From: Kangsaoukella pontilimi
GTDB lineage: Bacteria > Pseudomonadota > Alphaproteobacteria > Rhodobacterales > Rhodobacteraceae
Reading direction: 5' to 3'
DNA length: 64,000 nt
Assembly (NCBI RefSeq): GCF_009830125.1
Contig: NZ_WUPT01000002.1
Span: 310,001-374,000 of the forward strand
This document shows positions 17,700 to 26,399 of this stretch, one piece after another. The stretch's first letter is position 1. The number at the start of each line of letters is the position of its first letter. The position numbers and the translations under genes are program-made. Below the pieces are notes generated by a model that was not told where the DNA came from, did not search any database, and worked only from the letters and a program-made list of their open reading frames with translations.

Positions 17700-17796
17700 G
17701 AACCGTCTCGATCAATGCGCCCCGCGCGGACAGTTCCGAATGACAGGGGTCAGATCAACACATGTTTAAGTGCCCGGTCAAAGCCGCCGCCAAGTG

Positions 17797-18234
17797 TCAC
17801 GCGGGTGACACGGCGCCTCGGATCGTGTCGCGACGGTTCAGATAGGCCCCGAGACGCGCCCGTTGCGTGGGAATGGCTCGGGCCTGCCGCATGTACCAGC
17901 CTAGCGGGGCCAGTGCCCATCGCTGACCTTCATCGCCGAAGCGGATATGGGCAGGGTCGAAATCGGGCCATTCGCAGACGAAGAACCAGACGGTGTTGGG
18001 CGGCGACGTGCTCTCGATCCCCCAGTGAAGCCTGTTTGGCGCAAGTGAGAGCCCCAGTTCCTCCTCTGTTTCTCTCAGGACAGTCTCCTCCGGTGTCTCG
18101 TTCCCTTCGCGGGCGCCGCCGGGCAGGTCCCAGTAGCCGGCCCAGGCCAAGCCGGGGATGTCGTCGCGCTGGATTGTGACGATGGCGTCGCCTGCAAGAA
18201 TTGCCAGCTTGGCGCCATGAAAGGAAAGGGTCAT
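17797..18234 (-). CDS. NUDIX hydrolase
   Basis: A 145-residue enzyme with a complete Nudix box, GGAREGNETPEETVLRETEE followed by ELGL, fitting G-x5-E-x7-RE-U-x-EE-x-G-U. It would hydrolyse a nucleoside diphosphate linked to another group; the target could be an oxidised nucleotide or a sugar nucleotide, and the sequence does not say which. The start at 18234 is the only one that fits the fold; a long in-frame extension across dinB is a shadow. It is divergent from dinB, and the 51-base gap holds a LexA box, so it too may be SOS-regulated. Confidence 0.9.
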   Translation of the reverse strand: MTLSFHGAKLAILAGDAIVTIQRDDIPGLAWAGYWDLPGGAREGNETPEETVLRETEEELGLSLAPNRLHWGIESTSPPNTVWFFVCEWPDFDPAHIRFGDEGQRWALAPLGWYMRQARAIPTQRARLGAYLNRRDTIRGAVSPA

Positions 18235-18248
18235 ATAGGACTTAACCT

Positions 18249-18263
18249 GTTCGGGTTTCGTTC
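18249..18263. promoter_or_regulatory. LexA (SOS) box between NUDIX gene and dinB
   Basis: GTTC-GGGTTTC-GTTC is an exact match to the direct-repeat LexA box GTTC-N7-GTTC established for alphaproteobacteria. It is 22 bases before the dinB start and 15 bases from the NUDIX start, so a bound repressor would cover both promoters. A damage-inducible polymerase immediately downstream makes the assignment strong. Confidence 0.88.
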
Positions 18264-18285
18264 CGCCTGATATATCTGGCCCATC

Positions 18286-19539
18286 ATGCCTTCGCTTTGC
18301 CGGGATTGTCTGCACGTTTTCGACCGTGGCGCGCGCTGCCCCGCCTGCGCGCGTCCACGTATCATGTCTCATCCCGAGCTTTTCGACCTGTCGATCGCGC
18401 ATATGGATTGCGATGCCTTCTACGCGTCCGTCGAAAAGCGCGATGACCCGACGCTCAGGGACAAACCCGTCATCATCGGCGGCGGACGGCGGGGCGTGGT
18501 TTCGACCGCCTGTTACATCGCGCGCATCCGGGGTGTCCGCTCGGCCATGCCGATGTTCAAGGCGCTTCAGCTTTGCCCCGATGCCGTCGTCGTGAAAGGG
18601 CGGATGGAGCGATACGTCGAGGTCAGTCGTCAGATCCGGGCGATGATGGATGACCTGACGCCGGTGGTCGAGCCGTTGTCGCTGGACGAGGCGTTCCTCG
18701 ACCTGACCGGCACCGCACGGCTCCATGGCAAACCGCCTGCCGTGATGCTGGCCGGGCTGGTGCGGCGGATGGAGACGGAGCTGGGCGTGAGCGGGTCCAT
18801 CGGCCTCAGCCACAACAAGTTTCTGGCCAAGGTGGCCTCGGACCTGGACAAGCCGCGCGGGTTTTCCGTGATCGGCCGTGCCGAAACGGTGGCGTTCCTG
18901 ACGCCGCGACCGGTCAGCCTGATCTGGGGCGTGGGGCAACAGACGAAAGCGTCCCTCGAGAACGCTGGTATCCGAACCTTTGCCGACCTCCACCGGTGGG
19001 AGAAACAGGACCTGACCGCGCGGTTCGGCGGCATGGGCGAACGGCTCTGGCATCTCGCACGGGGCGAGGATTACCGGCAGGTCACGCGCAATGCGCCGGT
19101 CAAGTCGATCTCGCACGAGACGACATTCGGCGAAGATACGGCAAATGCCGATGTGCTGGACGGCCATATCTGGCGGTTGGCCGAGCATGTGGCTGACCGC
19201 GCCAAGGCGCGGGATATGGCGGGGCGCGTCGTGACGCTGAAACTGAAGCAGGCGAACCACAAGATCCTGACACGGCGGAGCAGTCTGGATTCACCCACCC
19301 AGATCGCGGATCGCATATACCGGACAGCGCGGGCGCTGTTTGATCAGGTGGGCGACAAGGGGCCATATCGGCTGATCGGCGTGGGCCTGTCCCATCTCGG
19401 GCCTGCCGATGGAGCTGACGTAAGCGGTGACCTTCTTGACCCGCAGGCCGGCAAGCGGGCCGAGGCCGAGCGTGCCACGGACCGAATTCGCGCCCGCTTC
19501 GGGCAGGACGCGATCATGAAGGGCCGGGCGCTGCGCTAG
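18286..19539 (+). CDS. dinB: DNA polymerase IV (Y family)
   Basis: A 417-residue error-prone translesion polymerase. The palm acids are in IAHMDCDAFYASVEKRD (about residues 38-52) and SLDEAFLDLTG; the HhH region is LIWGVGQQTKASLENAGI, and the little-finger domain follows (KSISHETTFGED). Before the palm is a 26-residue addition with CRDC and CPAC nine residues apart, a possible small zinc ribbon. The start at 18286 includes this addition; a second ATG at 18364 would give a protein without it. The gene follows a LexA box, so it is expected to be induced by DNA damage. Confidence 0.94.
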   Translation: MPSLCRDCLHVFDRGARCPACARPRIMSHPELFDLSIAHMDCDAFYASVEKRDDPTLRDKPVIIGGGRRGVVSTACYIARIRGVRSAMPMFKALQLCPDAVVVKGRMERYVEVSRQIRAMMDDLTPVVEPLSLDEAFLDLTGTARLHGKPPAVMLAGLVRRMETELGVSGSIGLSHNKFLAKVASDLDKPRGFSVIGRAETVAFLTPRPVSLIWGVGQQTKASLENAGIRTFADLHRWEKQDLTARFGGMGERLWHLARGEDYRQVTRNAPVKSISHETTFGEDTANADVLDGHIWRLAEHVADRAKARDMAGRVVTLKLKQANHKILTRRSSLDSPTQIADRIYRTARALFDQVGDKGPYRLIGVGLSHLGPADGADVSGDLLDPQAGKRAEAERATDRIRARFGQDAIMKGRALR

Positions 19540-21563
19540 TCTGTCAGGATGGCTGGCCGCGCGCGCGGGCGGATCAGCTCGCCCTTGATCGCCTGCCGTT
19601 CGTGTCCGGGCATTGCGCGGAGCTCCTCCGAAAAGCGGATCGGCCCGACTTCACCCGTGAGGCGGGCGCGGTAGACGGGCAGGCTTTCGGTGACGCGCAT
19701 CACGTAATTCCGCGTCTCGTTGAAGGGGATGTGTTCGATCCAGTCGATCATGTCCATCTGCCCGCGCCGGGGATCGCCACGCTCGGTCATCCAGCGGAAG
19801 GGTCGCCCCGGGCCGGCGTTATATCCGGCGGCCACCATGACCGGGTTACCGTCGAAAACCTCCATCAACTCGTCCAGATAGGCGGTGCCGATCCGGGCGT
19901 TGTAGACGGGGTCATTCAGGAGGCGGCGTCCGTCATAATCGATCTCCAACTCTGCGGCGACGGCACGCGCGGTGGCGGGCATGACCTGCATCAGGCCGCG
20001 CGCGCCCGCGCCACTGGTCACGACGGGATCGAACTCGCTTTCCCGCCGGGCGATGGCCAGCGCCAGTTCGCCCGGCACCGGAAGCTGTCCGATGTCGAGG
20101 TCCACCACCGGGAAATAAGCCGCCGGGATCACGCGACCGCGCTGAGCGCCCATCTTGGCAACCATCAGAGCCAGATGCGGCTCGCCCTCGCGGTCGAGAT
20201 AGGCGCCGAGACTGCCAAGCTCGTCCTCGTTCAGGCTTTCGGCCAGATGGGTCAGGAACTGTTCTGCAAGATTGCGTTCGCCCGCCGCGATGAAAAGGCG
20301 TGCCGCCTCGAAGACCGAAGATTCCGCGAAGGAGGTCAGGCGCCAGTTCGGAAAGGTCTCGCGGCCCGTGAGCATCGGGTCGAGAGGGATGCCGGCCTTT
20401 TCGGCGGCCAGAAGACCGTAGAAGCTGGTTTGGTATTCGCCGCCGAACGCATAGGCCAGCCGTGCGTTTTCGACATCGCCCAGTGCCTCATGTGCACGGC
20501 CTTCCCAATAGCCCGCACGACCGAGCGAAATGGGTGAAGCGACCGATGCGCGGAACCGCCGGAAATGGTCGAGCGCGGTGTCGGCCCGGTTCAGGTAGGT
20601 CAGCGCGATGTATCCAGACAGCCATTCGAGGTCCGCAAAGGAGGACCCGTCGGCCAAGCCATGCGCGCTTGCCAGCCGATATGCGACATCTGCGCGCCCG
20701 GCCCGCATTTCTGTCCGGACGAAGGCACGGCGCCAACCGGCCCAGCTCTCCGCCTGGCCCAGTTCCGAGCCGTTACGTTCGAGCATCAGAGCGATCGCGT
20801 CGTCGTTACGCCCCTTGCGGGCGCGCCATTGCATCCGCTCGAAGGCAAGACCGGGATCGTCGGCAAGCGGTGCGGGCACTGCGTCGATCAGGGCGTCGAC
20901 GCCGTCCGCATCCGCGCGGAGGGCCAGACGCGCCCGCGCCAGCGCGCGCTGCGCTTCGGGCACGCGGGGGTACATCCGTTCGGCCGCCTGCCGCGCGTTC
21001 CGCCAGAGCAGCATGTCCAGCCGTGCAATATGATGCGGCTGAAGCGCCTCGCCATAGCGGGCGAGGATGGCGCTTTCATCGGCCTCGGACAGGATCGCGG
21101 TCAGCCAGGCGCGGACCGCCTCGGCCTCGGCATCGGACGGCTGACCGAGCGCACGATAGGCTTCGATCAGCGCCAGTTCGCCTGCGCCGGTCTGGGGGGG
21201 CGTGTCCGCGAAAAAGGCCAGCACCTCTTCAGGGCGGGCGGCGATGGGCACGGCCTCTTCGCTTTCACGTCGCAAGAGCCTGAGGCCCGGCCAGTCGGCG
21301 CGCCGCTCGACAAAGCTCTGGACGGCGTCGAAGTCGCCAAGCCCTGCGCGAAGCCGGTGCCATTCGACCACATCGCGGGCGACCGCCCCGGCGCTTTCGC
21401 CCAGAATCAGCGCCTCGCGCCAGTCACCGGCGCGCAAACGGTCGAGCGAGCGCTCGAACAGATCCACCTCGGGCGAGGTTTGTGCGGCCGACATGCCGCT
21501 GAAAAGACAGAGGAAAAGGGCGCTTGCGAGGGCCTTGATCATGGATGCCGGTCCGTTCGTCAT
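19536..21563 (-). CDS. slt: Soluble lytic murein transglycosylase
   Basis: A 675-residue periplasmic enzyme that cleaves the MurNAc-GlcNAc bond with formation of 1,6-anhydroMurNAc. An N-terminal signal (ALASALFLCLFSGMSAAQ) leads into a long helical superhelix, and the C-terminal SLT domain shows AIARRESEFDP with the catalytic Glu near residue 505, GARGLMQVMPATA, and AAGYNAGPGRPFRW. GAGGGG precedes the first ATG (21563); a start at 21542 also gives a good signal peptide. Its stop overlaps the dinB stop in a shared CTAG. Confidence 0.92.
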   Translation of the reverse strand: MTNGPASMIKALASALFLCLFSGMSAAQTSPEVDLFERSLDRLRAGDWREALILGESAGAVARDVVEWHRLRAGLGDFDAVQSFVERRADWPGLRLLRRESEEAVPIAARPEEVLAFFADTPPQTGAGELALIEAYRALGQPSDAEAEAVRAWLTAILSEADESAILARYGEALQPHHIARLDMLLWRNARQAAERMYPRVPEAQRALARARLALRADADGVDALIDAVPAPLADDPGLAFERMQWRARKGRNDDAIALMLERNGSELGQAESWAGWRRAFVRTEMRAGRADVAYRLASAHGLADGSSFADLEWLSGYIALTYLNRADTALDHFRRFRASVASPISLGRAGYWEGRAHEALGDVENARLAYAFGGEYQTSFYGLLAAEKAGIPLDPMLTGRETFPNWRLTSFAESSVFEAARLFIAAGERNLAEQFLTHLAESLNEDELGSLGAYLDREGEPHLALMVAKMGAQRGRVIPAAYFPVVDLDIGQLPVPGELALAIARRESEFDPVVTSGAGARGLMQVMPATARAVAAELEIDYDGRRLLNDPVYNARIGTAYLDELMEVFDGNPVMVAAGYNAGPGRPFRWMTERGDPRRGQMDMIDWIEHIPFNETRNYVMRVTESLPVYRARLTGEVGPIRFSEELRAMPGHERQAIKGELIRPRARPAILTD

Positions 21564-21677
21564 TCGCCCCTCAGCGGTAAGATAAAACCATTTTCATGTG
21601 ATCTTGGCAATTCACCCGTCGGAAGATAGGTTCCGCGCGCCGCATTTCAGCGACCGTACGACCGAAAGGATAAGCGC

Positions 21678-22553
21678 ATGCTAAAAGGTTCCATGCCAGC
21701 TCTCGTCACCCCGTTCCGGGACGGCAAACTGGACCTCGATACGCTTAAATCGCTGGTCGAGTGGCACATTGCCGAGGGGTCGAGCGCGATCGTACCCGTT
21801 GGCACGACAGGCGAAAGCCCCACGCTCAGCCATTCCGAGCACGAAACCGTGATCGAAGAAGTCGTGAAGGCTGTGGCGGGCCGGGTGCCGGTAATTGCGG
21901 GCGCGGGGTCGAACAACACGATCGAGGGTATCCGTCTTCTGCGGCATGCGGCCGAGGTGGGCGCGGATGCCGCGCTTGTCGTGACGCCCTATTACAACAA
22001 GCCGACCCAGGCCGGTCTTCTGGCGCATTATCGTGCGCTCCATGATGCCGCGGACATTCCGATCATCATCTACAATATTCCGGGCCGTTCTGTCATCGAC
22101 ATGACGCCAGAGACCATGGGCGAGCTGGCCAAGCTGCCCCGGATCATCGGCGTGAAGGACGCGACCGGCGACGTGACCCGCGTGTCCAAGCAGCGCCAGA
22201 CCTGCGGCGCCGACTTTGTCCAGCTTTCGGGCGAGGATGCCTCGGCCCTCGGGTTCAACGCCCATGGCGGCGTCGGCTGCATCAGCGTGACTGCGAACGT
22301 CGCGCCCGGCCTTTGCGCCGAGTTCCAGGCGGCGACGCTGGCCGGGGACTATGCCAAGGCGCTGACCCTTCAGGACCGTCTGATGCCTTTGCATACCGCG
22401 ATTTTCCTCGAACCGGGCCTTGCGGGCGCGAAATACGGGCTGTCGCTGCTCGGCAAGTGCAGCGAAGAGGTGCGTCTGCCGCTCGTCGGGCTGTCCGACA
22501 GCACCAAGGCGGCGATCCGTGACGCCATGGTCCACGCGGGGCTTTTGAACTGA
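21678..22553 (+). CDS. dapA: 4-hydroxy-tetrahydrodipicolinate synthase
   Basis: A 291-residue class I aldolase condensing pyruvate with aspartate semialdehyde in the lysine/diaminopimelate pathway. The Schiff-base lysine is K160 in [10 protein letters not shown], Tyr132 is in IIYNIPGRS, and [12 protein letters not shown] is the conserved phosphate-free substrate loop. Length is standard. It is divergent from slt, with 114 bases between. A transporter gene follows at once and may be cotranscribed. Confidence 0.96.
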   Translation: MLKGSMPALVTPFRDGKLDLDTLKSLVEWHIAEGSSAIVPVGTTGESPTLSHSEHETVIEEVVKAVAGRVPVIAGAGSNNTIEGIRLLRHAAEVGADAALVVTPYYNKPTQAGLLAHYRALHDAADIPIIIYNIPGRSVIDMTPETMGELAKLPRIIGVKDATGDVTRVSKQRQTCGADFVQLSGEDASALGFNAHGGVGCISVTANVAPGLCAEFQAATLAGDYAKALTLQDRLMPLHTAIFLEPGLAGAKYGLSLLGKCSEEVRLPLVGLSDSTKAAIRDAMVHAGLLN

Positions 22554-22606
22554 GCCAGACCTTCGCCAGCGCGACGGGCCGCGAGAACCTTGTCGGCAGC
22601 CTCTGG

Positions 22607-23449
22607 ATGGTGGCTGCCATGGCGGGGTTCGCGGTCGAGGACATGTTCCTGAAGTCTGCGGGGGTCAGCCTTCCGGCGGCGGAGGTCATGGTTCTGTTCG
22701 GTGCAGGCGGCGCGGCGGTTTTCGCGCTTCTCGCCCTGGCGCGCGGCGAGACCGTGTTTCCCCGCGCCGCCTTCGGGCGCACAATGGCGGTCCGGACTGC
22801 GTTCGAGGTCATGGGCCGCTTGTTCTACACGCTGGCCATCGTCCTGACGCCGCTCTCCTCTGCCACGGCCATCCTGCAGGCCACGCCCATCGTCGTGGTG
22901 GCCGGTGCGGCTCTGGTCTTTGGCGAACAGGTCGGTTGGCGGCGCTGGACTGCGATTTTGATCGGTTTGGCTGGGGTGATGATCATCCTGCGTCCCGGCG
23001 CCGAGAGCTTTACGCCGCTCTCCATCCTCGCTGTGCTGGGGCTTCTGGGCTTTGCCGGTCGCGACCTCGCCACGCGGGCCGCGCCCAAGGTGCTGGGAAC
23101 GGCGGCGCTGGGCGTCTGGGGTTTTTTGAGCATCGTCGCAGCCGGGCTGATCTATCGTCTCTTCGAGGGCGTGCCTTTCGTCCTGCCGGCGGGCAGCGCA
23201 GGCGCCTACATGGCGCTTGCAGTGGTCTTCGGGGTCTCTGGCTATGCGTCCCTGACGCTGGCGATGCGGACGGGCGACGTCTCGGCGGTGACACCGTTCC
23301 GATATTCGCGCCTTCTCTTCGGGATCACACTTGGGGTCGTCGTCTTCGGCGAGACGCTGGACACGCCCACCATTGTGGGCAGCCTGATCGTTGTCCTGTC
23401 CGGTCTTTACATCCTCGCGCGCGGCAGACGCGCGGTGACCGCCAGCTAG
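22607..23449 (+). CDS. DMT-superfamily transporter, EamA type
   Basis: A 280-residue inner-membrane permease with two EamA repeats and about ten helices; LTPLSSATAILQATPIVVVAGAALVFGE is the conserved end of repeat one. The substrate is unknown. The first ATG (22607) falls inside what looks like helix one and has no ribosome site. The frame stays open upstream to a CTG at 22550 that overlaps the dapA stop, giving a fuller first helix (ENLVGSLWMVAAMAGF), so the true start may be earlier and non-standard. The stop shares CTAG with the convergent channel gene. Confidence 0.82.
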   Translation: MVAAMAGFAVEDMFLKSAGVSLPAAEVMVLFGAGGAAVFALLALARGETVFPRAAFGRTMAVRTAFEVMGRLFYTLAIVLTPLSSATAILQATPIVVVAGAALVFGEQVGWRRWTAILIGLAGVMIILRPGAESFTPLSILAVLGLLGFAGRDLATRAAPKVLGTAALGVWGFLSIVAAGLIYRLFEGVPFVLPAGSAGAYMALAVVFGVSGYASLTLAMRTGDVSAVTPFRYSRLLFGITLGVVVFGETLDTPTIVGSLIVVLSGLYILARGRRAVTAS

Positions 23450-23898
23450 TGACGGCCGCCTCGCTGGCGCAGCCTTGTATCGCGCAGGATCTCGACGAGG
23501 ATCGCGGTCAGAAGCCCGAACATCAGCAGCCCGTTCGCAGCCGCCATGCCGCCCAGAAGGCGCCATTCCTGCGGTAGCAGGACGTCCCCGAAGCCGAGCG
23601 TCGTGAACGCAACCAGTGCGAAATAGACTGCCGCTTCCAGCGTGGCGAAGATCCCAAGCTCCAGCAGCGCGATGGCCCAGACCCAGACCGCGACGGTCAT
23701 CATCATCAGGGTCCAGACCAGCGACAGGGCAAGTACGAACATCAGCCGCGGACCGTGAGGCGGGCGGATCGACCAGCCATGCATGCGGATCAGGACCGCC
23801 TCCAACGCCCACCAGGAAAGCGTTGCGATGATGATGGTGGCAAGCGTCAGAACGCTTCCGAGGGCAAGCTGGGTCAGCATGATCCCATGTTCCCGCAT
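23446..23898 (-). CDS. Two-helix ion-channel protein (Ion_trans_2 type)
   Basis: A 150-residue membrane protein with four hydrophobic stretches, the last two framing a potassium-channel pore: [15 protein letters not shown] corresponds to the TVGYGD selectivity filter. It has no RCK or cyclic-nucleotide domain, so it would be an unregulated or partner-regulated channel. Selectivity for K+ is inferred from TLGFGD, a variant found in bacterial pore domains. Start 23898 is used; an ATG at 23880 is equally possible. smpB begins on the other strand 60 bases away. Confidence 0.75.
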   Translation of the reverse strand: MREHGIMLTQLALGSVLTLATIIIATLSWWALEAVLIRMHGWSIRPPHGPRLMFVLALSLVWTLMMMTVAVWVWAIALLELGIFATLEAAVYFALVAFTTLGFGDVLLPQEWRLLGGMAAANGLLMFGLLTAILVEILRDTRLRQRGGRH

Positions 23899-23958
23899 GC
23901 TTGGCCGGGGTCAAGTCCACTGGACAGGCAGCGCTTCAGCCCCTATCTGCCCCGGATC

Positions 23959-24432
23959 ATGGCCAGCAAACCCGACAACCCGAATTACAAGGTGATCGCC
24001 GAGAACCGGCGCGCGCGTTTCGACTATACGATCGACCGCGATCTGGAATGCGGCATCCAGCTTATGGGCTCAGAAGTGAAGTCTCTTCGGACCGGGCAGT
24101 CGAATATCGCCGAGTCCTATGCCGAGGTGGACGGGACCGAGCTGTGGCTGGTGAACGCCTATATCGCGCCCTATGAGCAGGCGATGTTCGGGCACGAGGA
24201 TCGTCGTCGGCGTAAGCTTCTGGCGTCGAAGAAAGAGATTTCAGATCTCTGGAACGCCACGCAGCGCAAGGGCATGACGCTTGTTCCGCTGGTGCTGTAT
24301 TTCAACCATCGCGGCATCGCGAAGGTGAAGATCGGCGTGGCGAAGGGCAAGAGGGCACCGGACAAGCGCGAGACCGAAGCCAAACGCGACTGGAACCGTC
24401 AGAAGCAGCGTCTTTTGAAAGAGCACGGTTGA
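23959..24432 (+). CDS. smpB: SsrA-binding protein
   Basis: A 157-residue RNA-binding protein that carries tmRNA to stalled ribosomes. Conserved parts are [52 protein letters not shown] and the basic C-terminal tail [21 protein letters not shown]. Start ATG 23959 gives the standard N-terminus [19 protein letters not shown]; a longer frame upstream overlaps the channel gene promoter and is rejected. The tmRNA gene itself is not in the window. Confidence 0.96.
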   Translation: MASKPDNPNYKVIAENRRARFDYTIDRDLECGIQLMGSEVKSLRTGQSNIAESYAEVDGTELWLVNAYIAPYEQAMFGHEDRRRRKLLASKKEISDLWNATQRKGMTLVPLVLYFNHRGIAKVKIGVAKGKRAPDKRETEAKRDWNRQKQRLLKEHG

Positions 24433-24479
24433 GGCCGCGGCCCATCGCCTTCGGGCTGGGGCGGCGCTAGAAGGCTCTT

Positions 24480-25283
24480 GTGGAAACACCTGTCCTCAAC
24501 CGCTCTCTTGACGTAGCCCCCTGGCTCGACCCCGTCGCCTGGCGGCTTCCCGGCACATTCCCTCTCGACCCTGCAGACTGGCTTCGCGTCAGCGACGCTT
24601 TCGCAGGACAGATGGCGCTGCGGGATGGGTTGATCGCCGGTCGGCCAGCTGATGTCCACGCGATGCTGCCCGAAGCAGAAGAGGCGGCGGCGGAGTGTCT
24701 TGAGTTCGTGCTCGGGCATTGTGGGCAGACGCAGGGTTACGAGAAAACAGAGAGCACGGTTCTGAGACCGGACGGCATGCTCGTCCCGGTGGACCGGGCG
24801 CGGCCTCTGCTGACCATCGGTCGGCTCGTTCAGGAGGATGTCTGCATCCTTCAGCGCATCGTTGGTGACGAGCATGTGCTGACAGGTGCCATCCTCTGTT
24901 TTCCGGCAAGCTGGACACTGTCGGAAAAGATCGGGCGCCCGATGACGCGCATCCATCGCCCGGTGCGCGAGTATGGCGACACTGTCGCGCCCCGGGTGCA
25001 GCGTATGTTCGACAGGATGCGGCCCGAGACTCCGCTCTGGCGGGCCAACGCGCTTCTTTATGATCATCCGCGTCTCCACAGCCCCAAGGCCGAAGCGTCG
25101 GGCGAAAGGCACTTGTCGGATGAGGGGCGGTTTCTCCGCTCGGAGCGGCAGACGCTTCGGAAGCTGCCCAGGACCGGCGCAATCGTATTCGCGATCCATA
25201 CGGTACTTGTGGAGATCGCCGATCTGACGGCGGAACAGCGGGCCACGCTGGAGCGCGTGACCCGAGGGCGTGAGACGCCTTAG
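24480..25283 (+). CDS. DUF3445 protein (haem-dependent oxidative N-demethylase alpha-like)
   Basis: A 267-residue soluble protein resembling the DUF3445 family, whose studied members are haem-containing subunits of an oxidative N-demethylase acting on methylated amines. Visible are PVDRARPLLTIGRLVQEDVC, FPASWTLSEKIGRPMTRIHR (the family's most conserved stretch), and RSERQTLRKLPRTGAIVFAI. The start is GTG 24480, with AAGG at good spacing. The other demethylase subunits are not adjacent, so the exact reaction is unknown. It follows smpB by 47 bases and its stop overlaps the convergent stop (TTAG). Confidence 0.75.
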   Translation: METPVLNRSLDVAPWLDPVAWRLPGTFPLDPADWLRVSDAFAGQMALRDGLIAGRPADVHAMLPEAEEAAAECLEFVLGHCGQTQGYEKTESTVLRPDGMLVPVDRARPLLTIGRLVQEDVCILQRIVGDEHVLTGAILCFPASWTLSEKIGRPMTRIHRPVREYGDTVAPRVQRMFDRMRPETPLWRANALLYDHPRLHSPKAEASGERHLSDEGRFLRSERQTLRKLPRTGAIVFAIHTVLVEIADLTAEQRATLERVTRGRETP

Positions 25284-25714
25284 AACATCGACAGAAGTTG
25301 CATCCCGCCCGGCGTCTGCGCCAGTGCCGTCGCCATGCCCGTCAGTGCAATGACATGGGCTGTGGTCCGCAGGTTCTCTCCACCGAGGATGTTGAACGCC
25401 AGGAGCGCAAGGCCGACGGGCAGGGCCATGACCATGACGATCATGTTCATCACATAGACCGTCGCACGTGCGGTGAAGTCCTTGTGCTCTTCACGTTCCT
25501 TGGGCGCGAAGACGTCTTCCATCGCCGAGCTATGGGTCAGGGAAATCGTGTCCGACGCGAAGATATGCGTTTTCGAGCGACGCAGCCGATCCTCGGGAGG
25601 CTCCAGCTCGGGAAGCGCGTCCTTGGGTTCCCACATCTCTTCATCTGCGGCGGAAAAAATGACCGGTTCGACACGTGAAATTCTGAGGCCTGCAATTCTG
25701 TGAATCTTGCTCAT
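25280..25714 (-). CDS. Hypothetical protein with two C-terminal membrane helices
   Basis: A 144-residue protein I do not recognise. The N-terminal 90 residues are polar and rich in Glu and Pro (ALPELEPPEDRLRR); then come VYVMNMIVMVMALPVGLALLAFNIL and a second weaker hydrophobic stretch (HVIALTGMATALA). The layout suggests a cytoplasmic domain anchored in the inner membrane. There is no clear ribosome site before the ATG at 25714. It is convergent with the DUF3445 gene, the stops overlapping by four bases. Confidence 0.62.
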   Translation of the reverse strand: MSKIHRIAGLRISRVEPVIFSAADEEMWEPKDALPELEPPEDRLRRSKTHIFASDTISLTHSSAMEDVFAPKEREEHKDFTARATVYVMNMIVMVMALPVGLALLAFNILGGENLRTTAHVIALTGMATALAQTPGGMQLLSMF

Positions 25715-26056
25715 CGAATTCGCGCTTTCGCGCCCCCTCTCTCAAAGACCATGTGGTCACGATGCGCATGATGTGGCGGTCAATTGTGATGACTTTGCGG
25801 CACGATTGTGGTGAGCCGATCCAATTTGAGCGAATGGGCGTCAAGCTGCCAAGCTCTCCGACAATCTTGGAAACAAAGCGCCCAAATGACCAATGACTGT
25901 TTCCAGAAACTCGAAATCCGGCTCTGCGAGTCCCAAAAGCAACGCTTGCACGAAAGAATAGCCTTCGCAGAGCCCTCGGGTCTTGAAGACTTTGATTTTC
26001 TTAAAAGCTGCGGGATAACGGTCTCGCAAGTTGTTTCAACCCAGGGAGATCGTCCG
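25715..26056. other. Low-GC intergenic region
   Basis: About 340 bases with visibly lower GC than both flanks. Two overlapping frames are open: a plus-strand extension of the YegP-like gene (from 25808) and a 62-codon minus-strand frame (25841-26029, TTG start) whose translation reads like protein (LETVIGHLGALFPRL). Neither has a ribosome site or a recognised family. It may be a decayed gene fragment or a long leader; I assign no function. Confidence 0.4.
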
Positions 26057-26392
26057 GTGGCAGGCAAATTCGAGGTCTACAAGGACAAGGCAGGTGAGTT
26101 CCGGTTCCGTCTGAAGGCAGGGAACGGCCAGATCATTTTGGCGAGCGAAGGCTATAAGCGTAAGGCAAGCTGCATGAACGGCATCGAGTCCGTGCGCAAG
26201 AACAGCCAGATCGACGCGCGGTTCGACCGGACCGAGACGAAGGGCGGCAAGGCGCGCTTCAACCTCAAAGCGTCGAACGGCCAGGTGATCGGCACCAGCG
26301 AAAGCTACGAGAGCACGTCGGCACGCGACAACGGCATCGCCTCGGTGGCCAAGAACGCGCCGGACGCCAAGCTCGACGACCAGACGGCCTGA
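26057..26392 (+). CDS. YegP-like protein, tandem DUF1508 domains
   Basis: A 111-residue soluble protein made of two DUF1508 units: KFEVYKDKAGEFRFRLKAGN with ILASEGYKRKASCMNGIESV, then a second copy, FNLKASNGQVIGTSESYE with ARDNGIASVAKNA. YegP of E. coli has this layout and length; its function is not established. The GTG at 26057 is chosen because GGGAG lies eight bases upstream and it starts the domain; the frame upstream is in low-GC DNA. The acidic end (DAKLDDQTA) is short. Confidence 0.85.
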   Translation: MAGKFEVYKDKAGEFRFRLKAGNGQIILASEGYKRKASCMNGIESVRKNSQIDARFDRTETKGGKARFNLKASNGQVIGTSESYESTSARDNGIASVAKNAPDAKLDDQTA

Positions 26393-26399
26393 CGCCGTT

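Noticed and set aside
18235-19260. Long N-terminal extension of the NUDIX gene across dinB
   Set aside because: It is antisense to dinB; the Nudix domain is complete from 18234.
25808-26056. Upstream extension of the YegP-like gene
   Set aside because: Low-GC sequence without domain similarity; a good ribosome site precedes GTG 26057.
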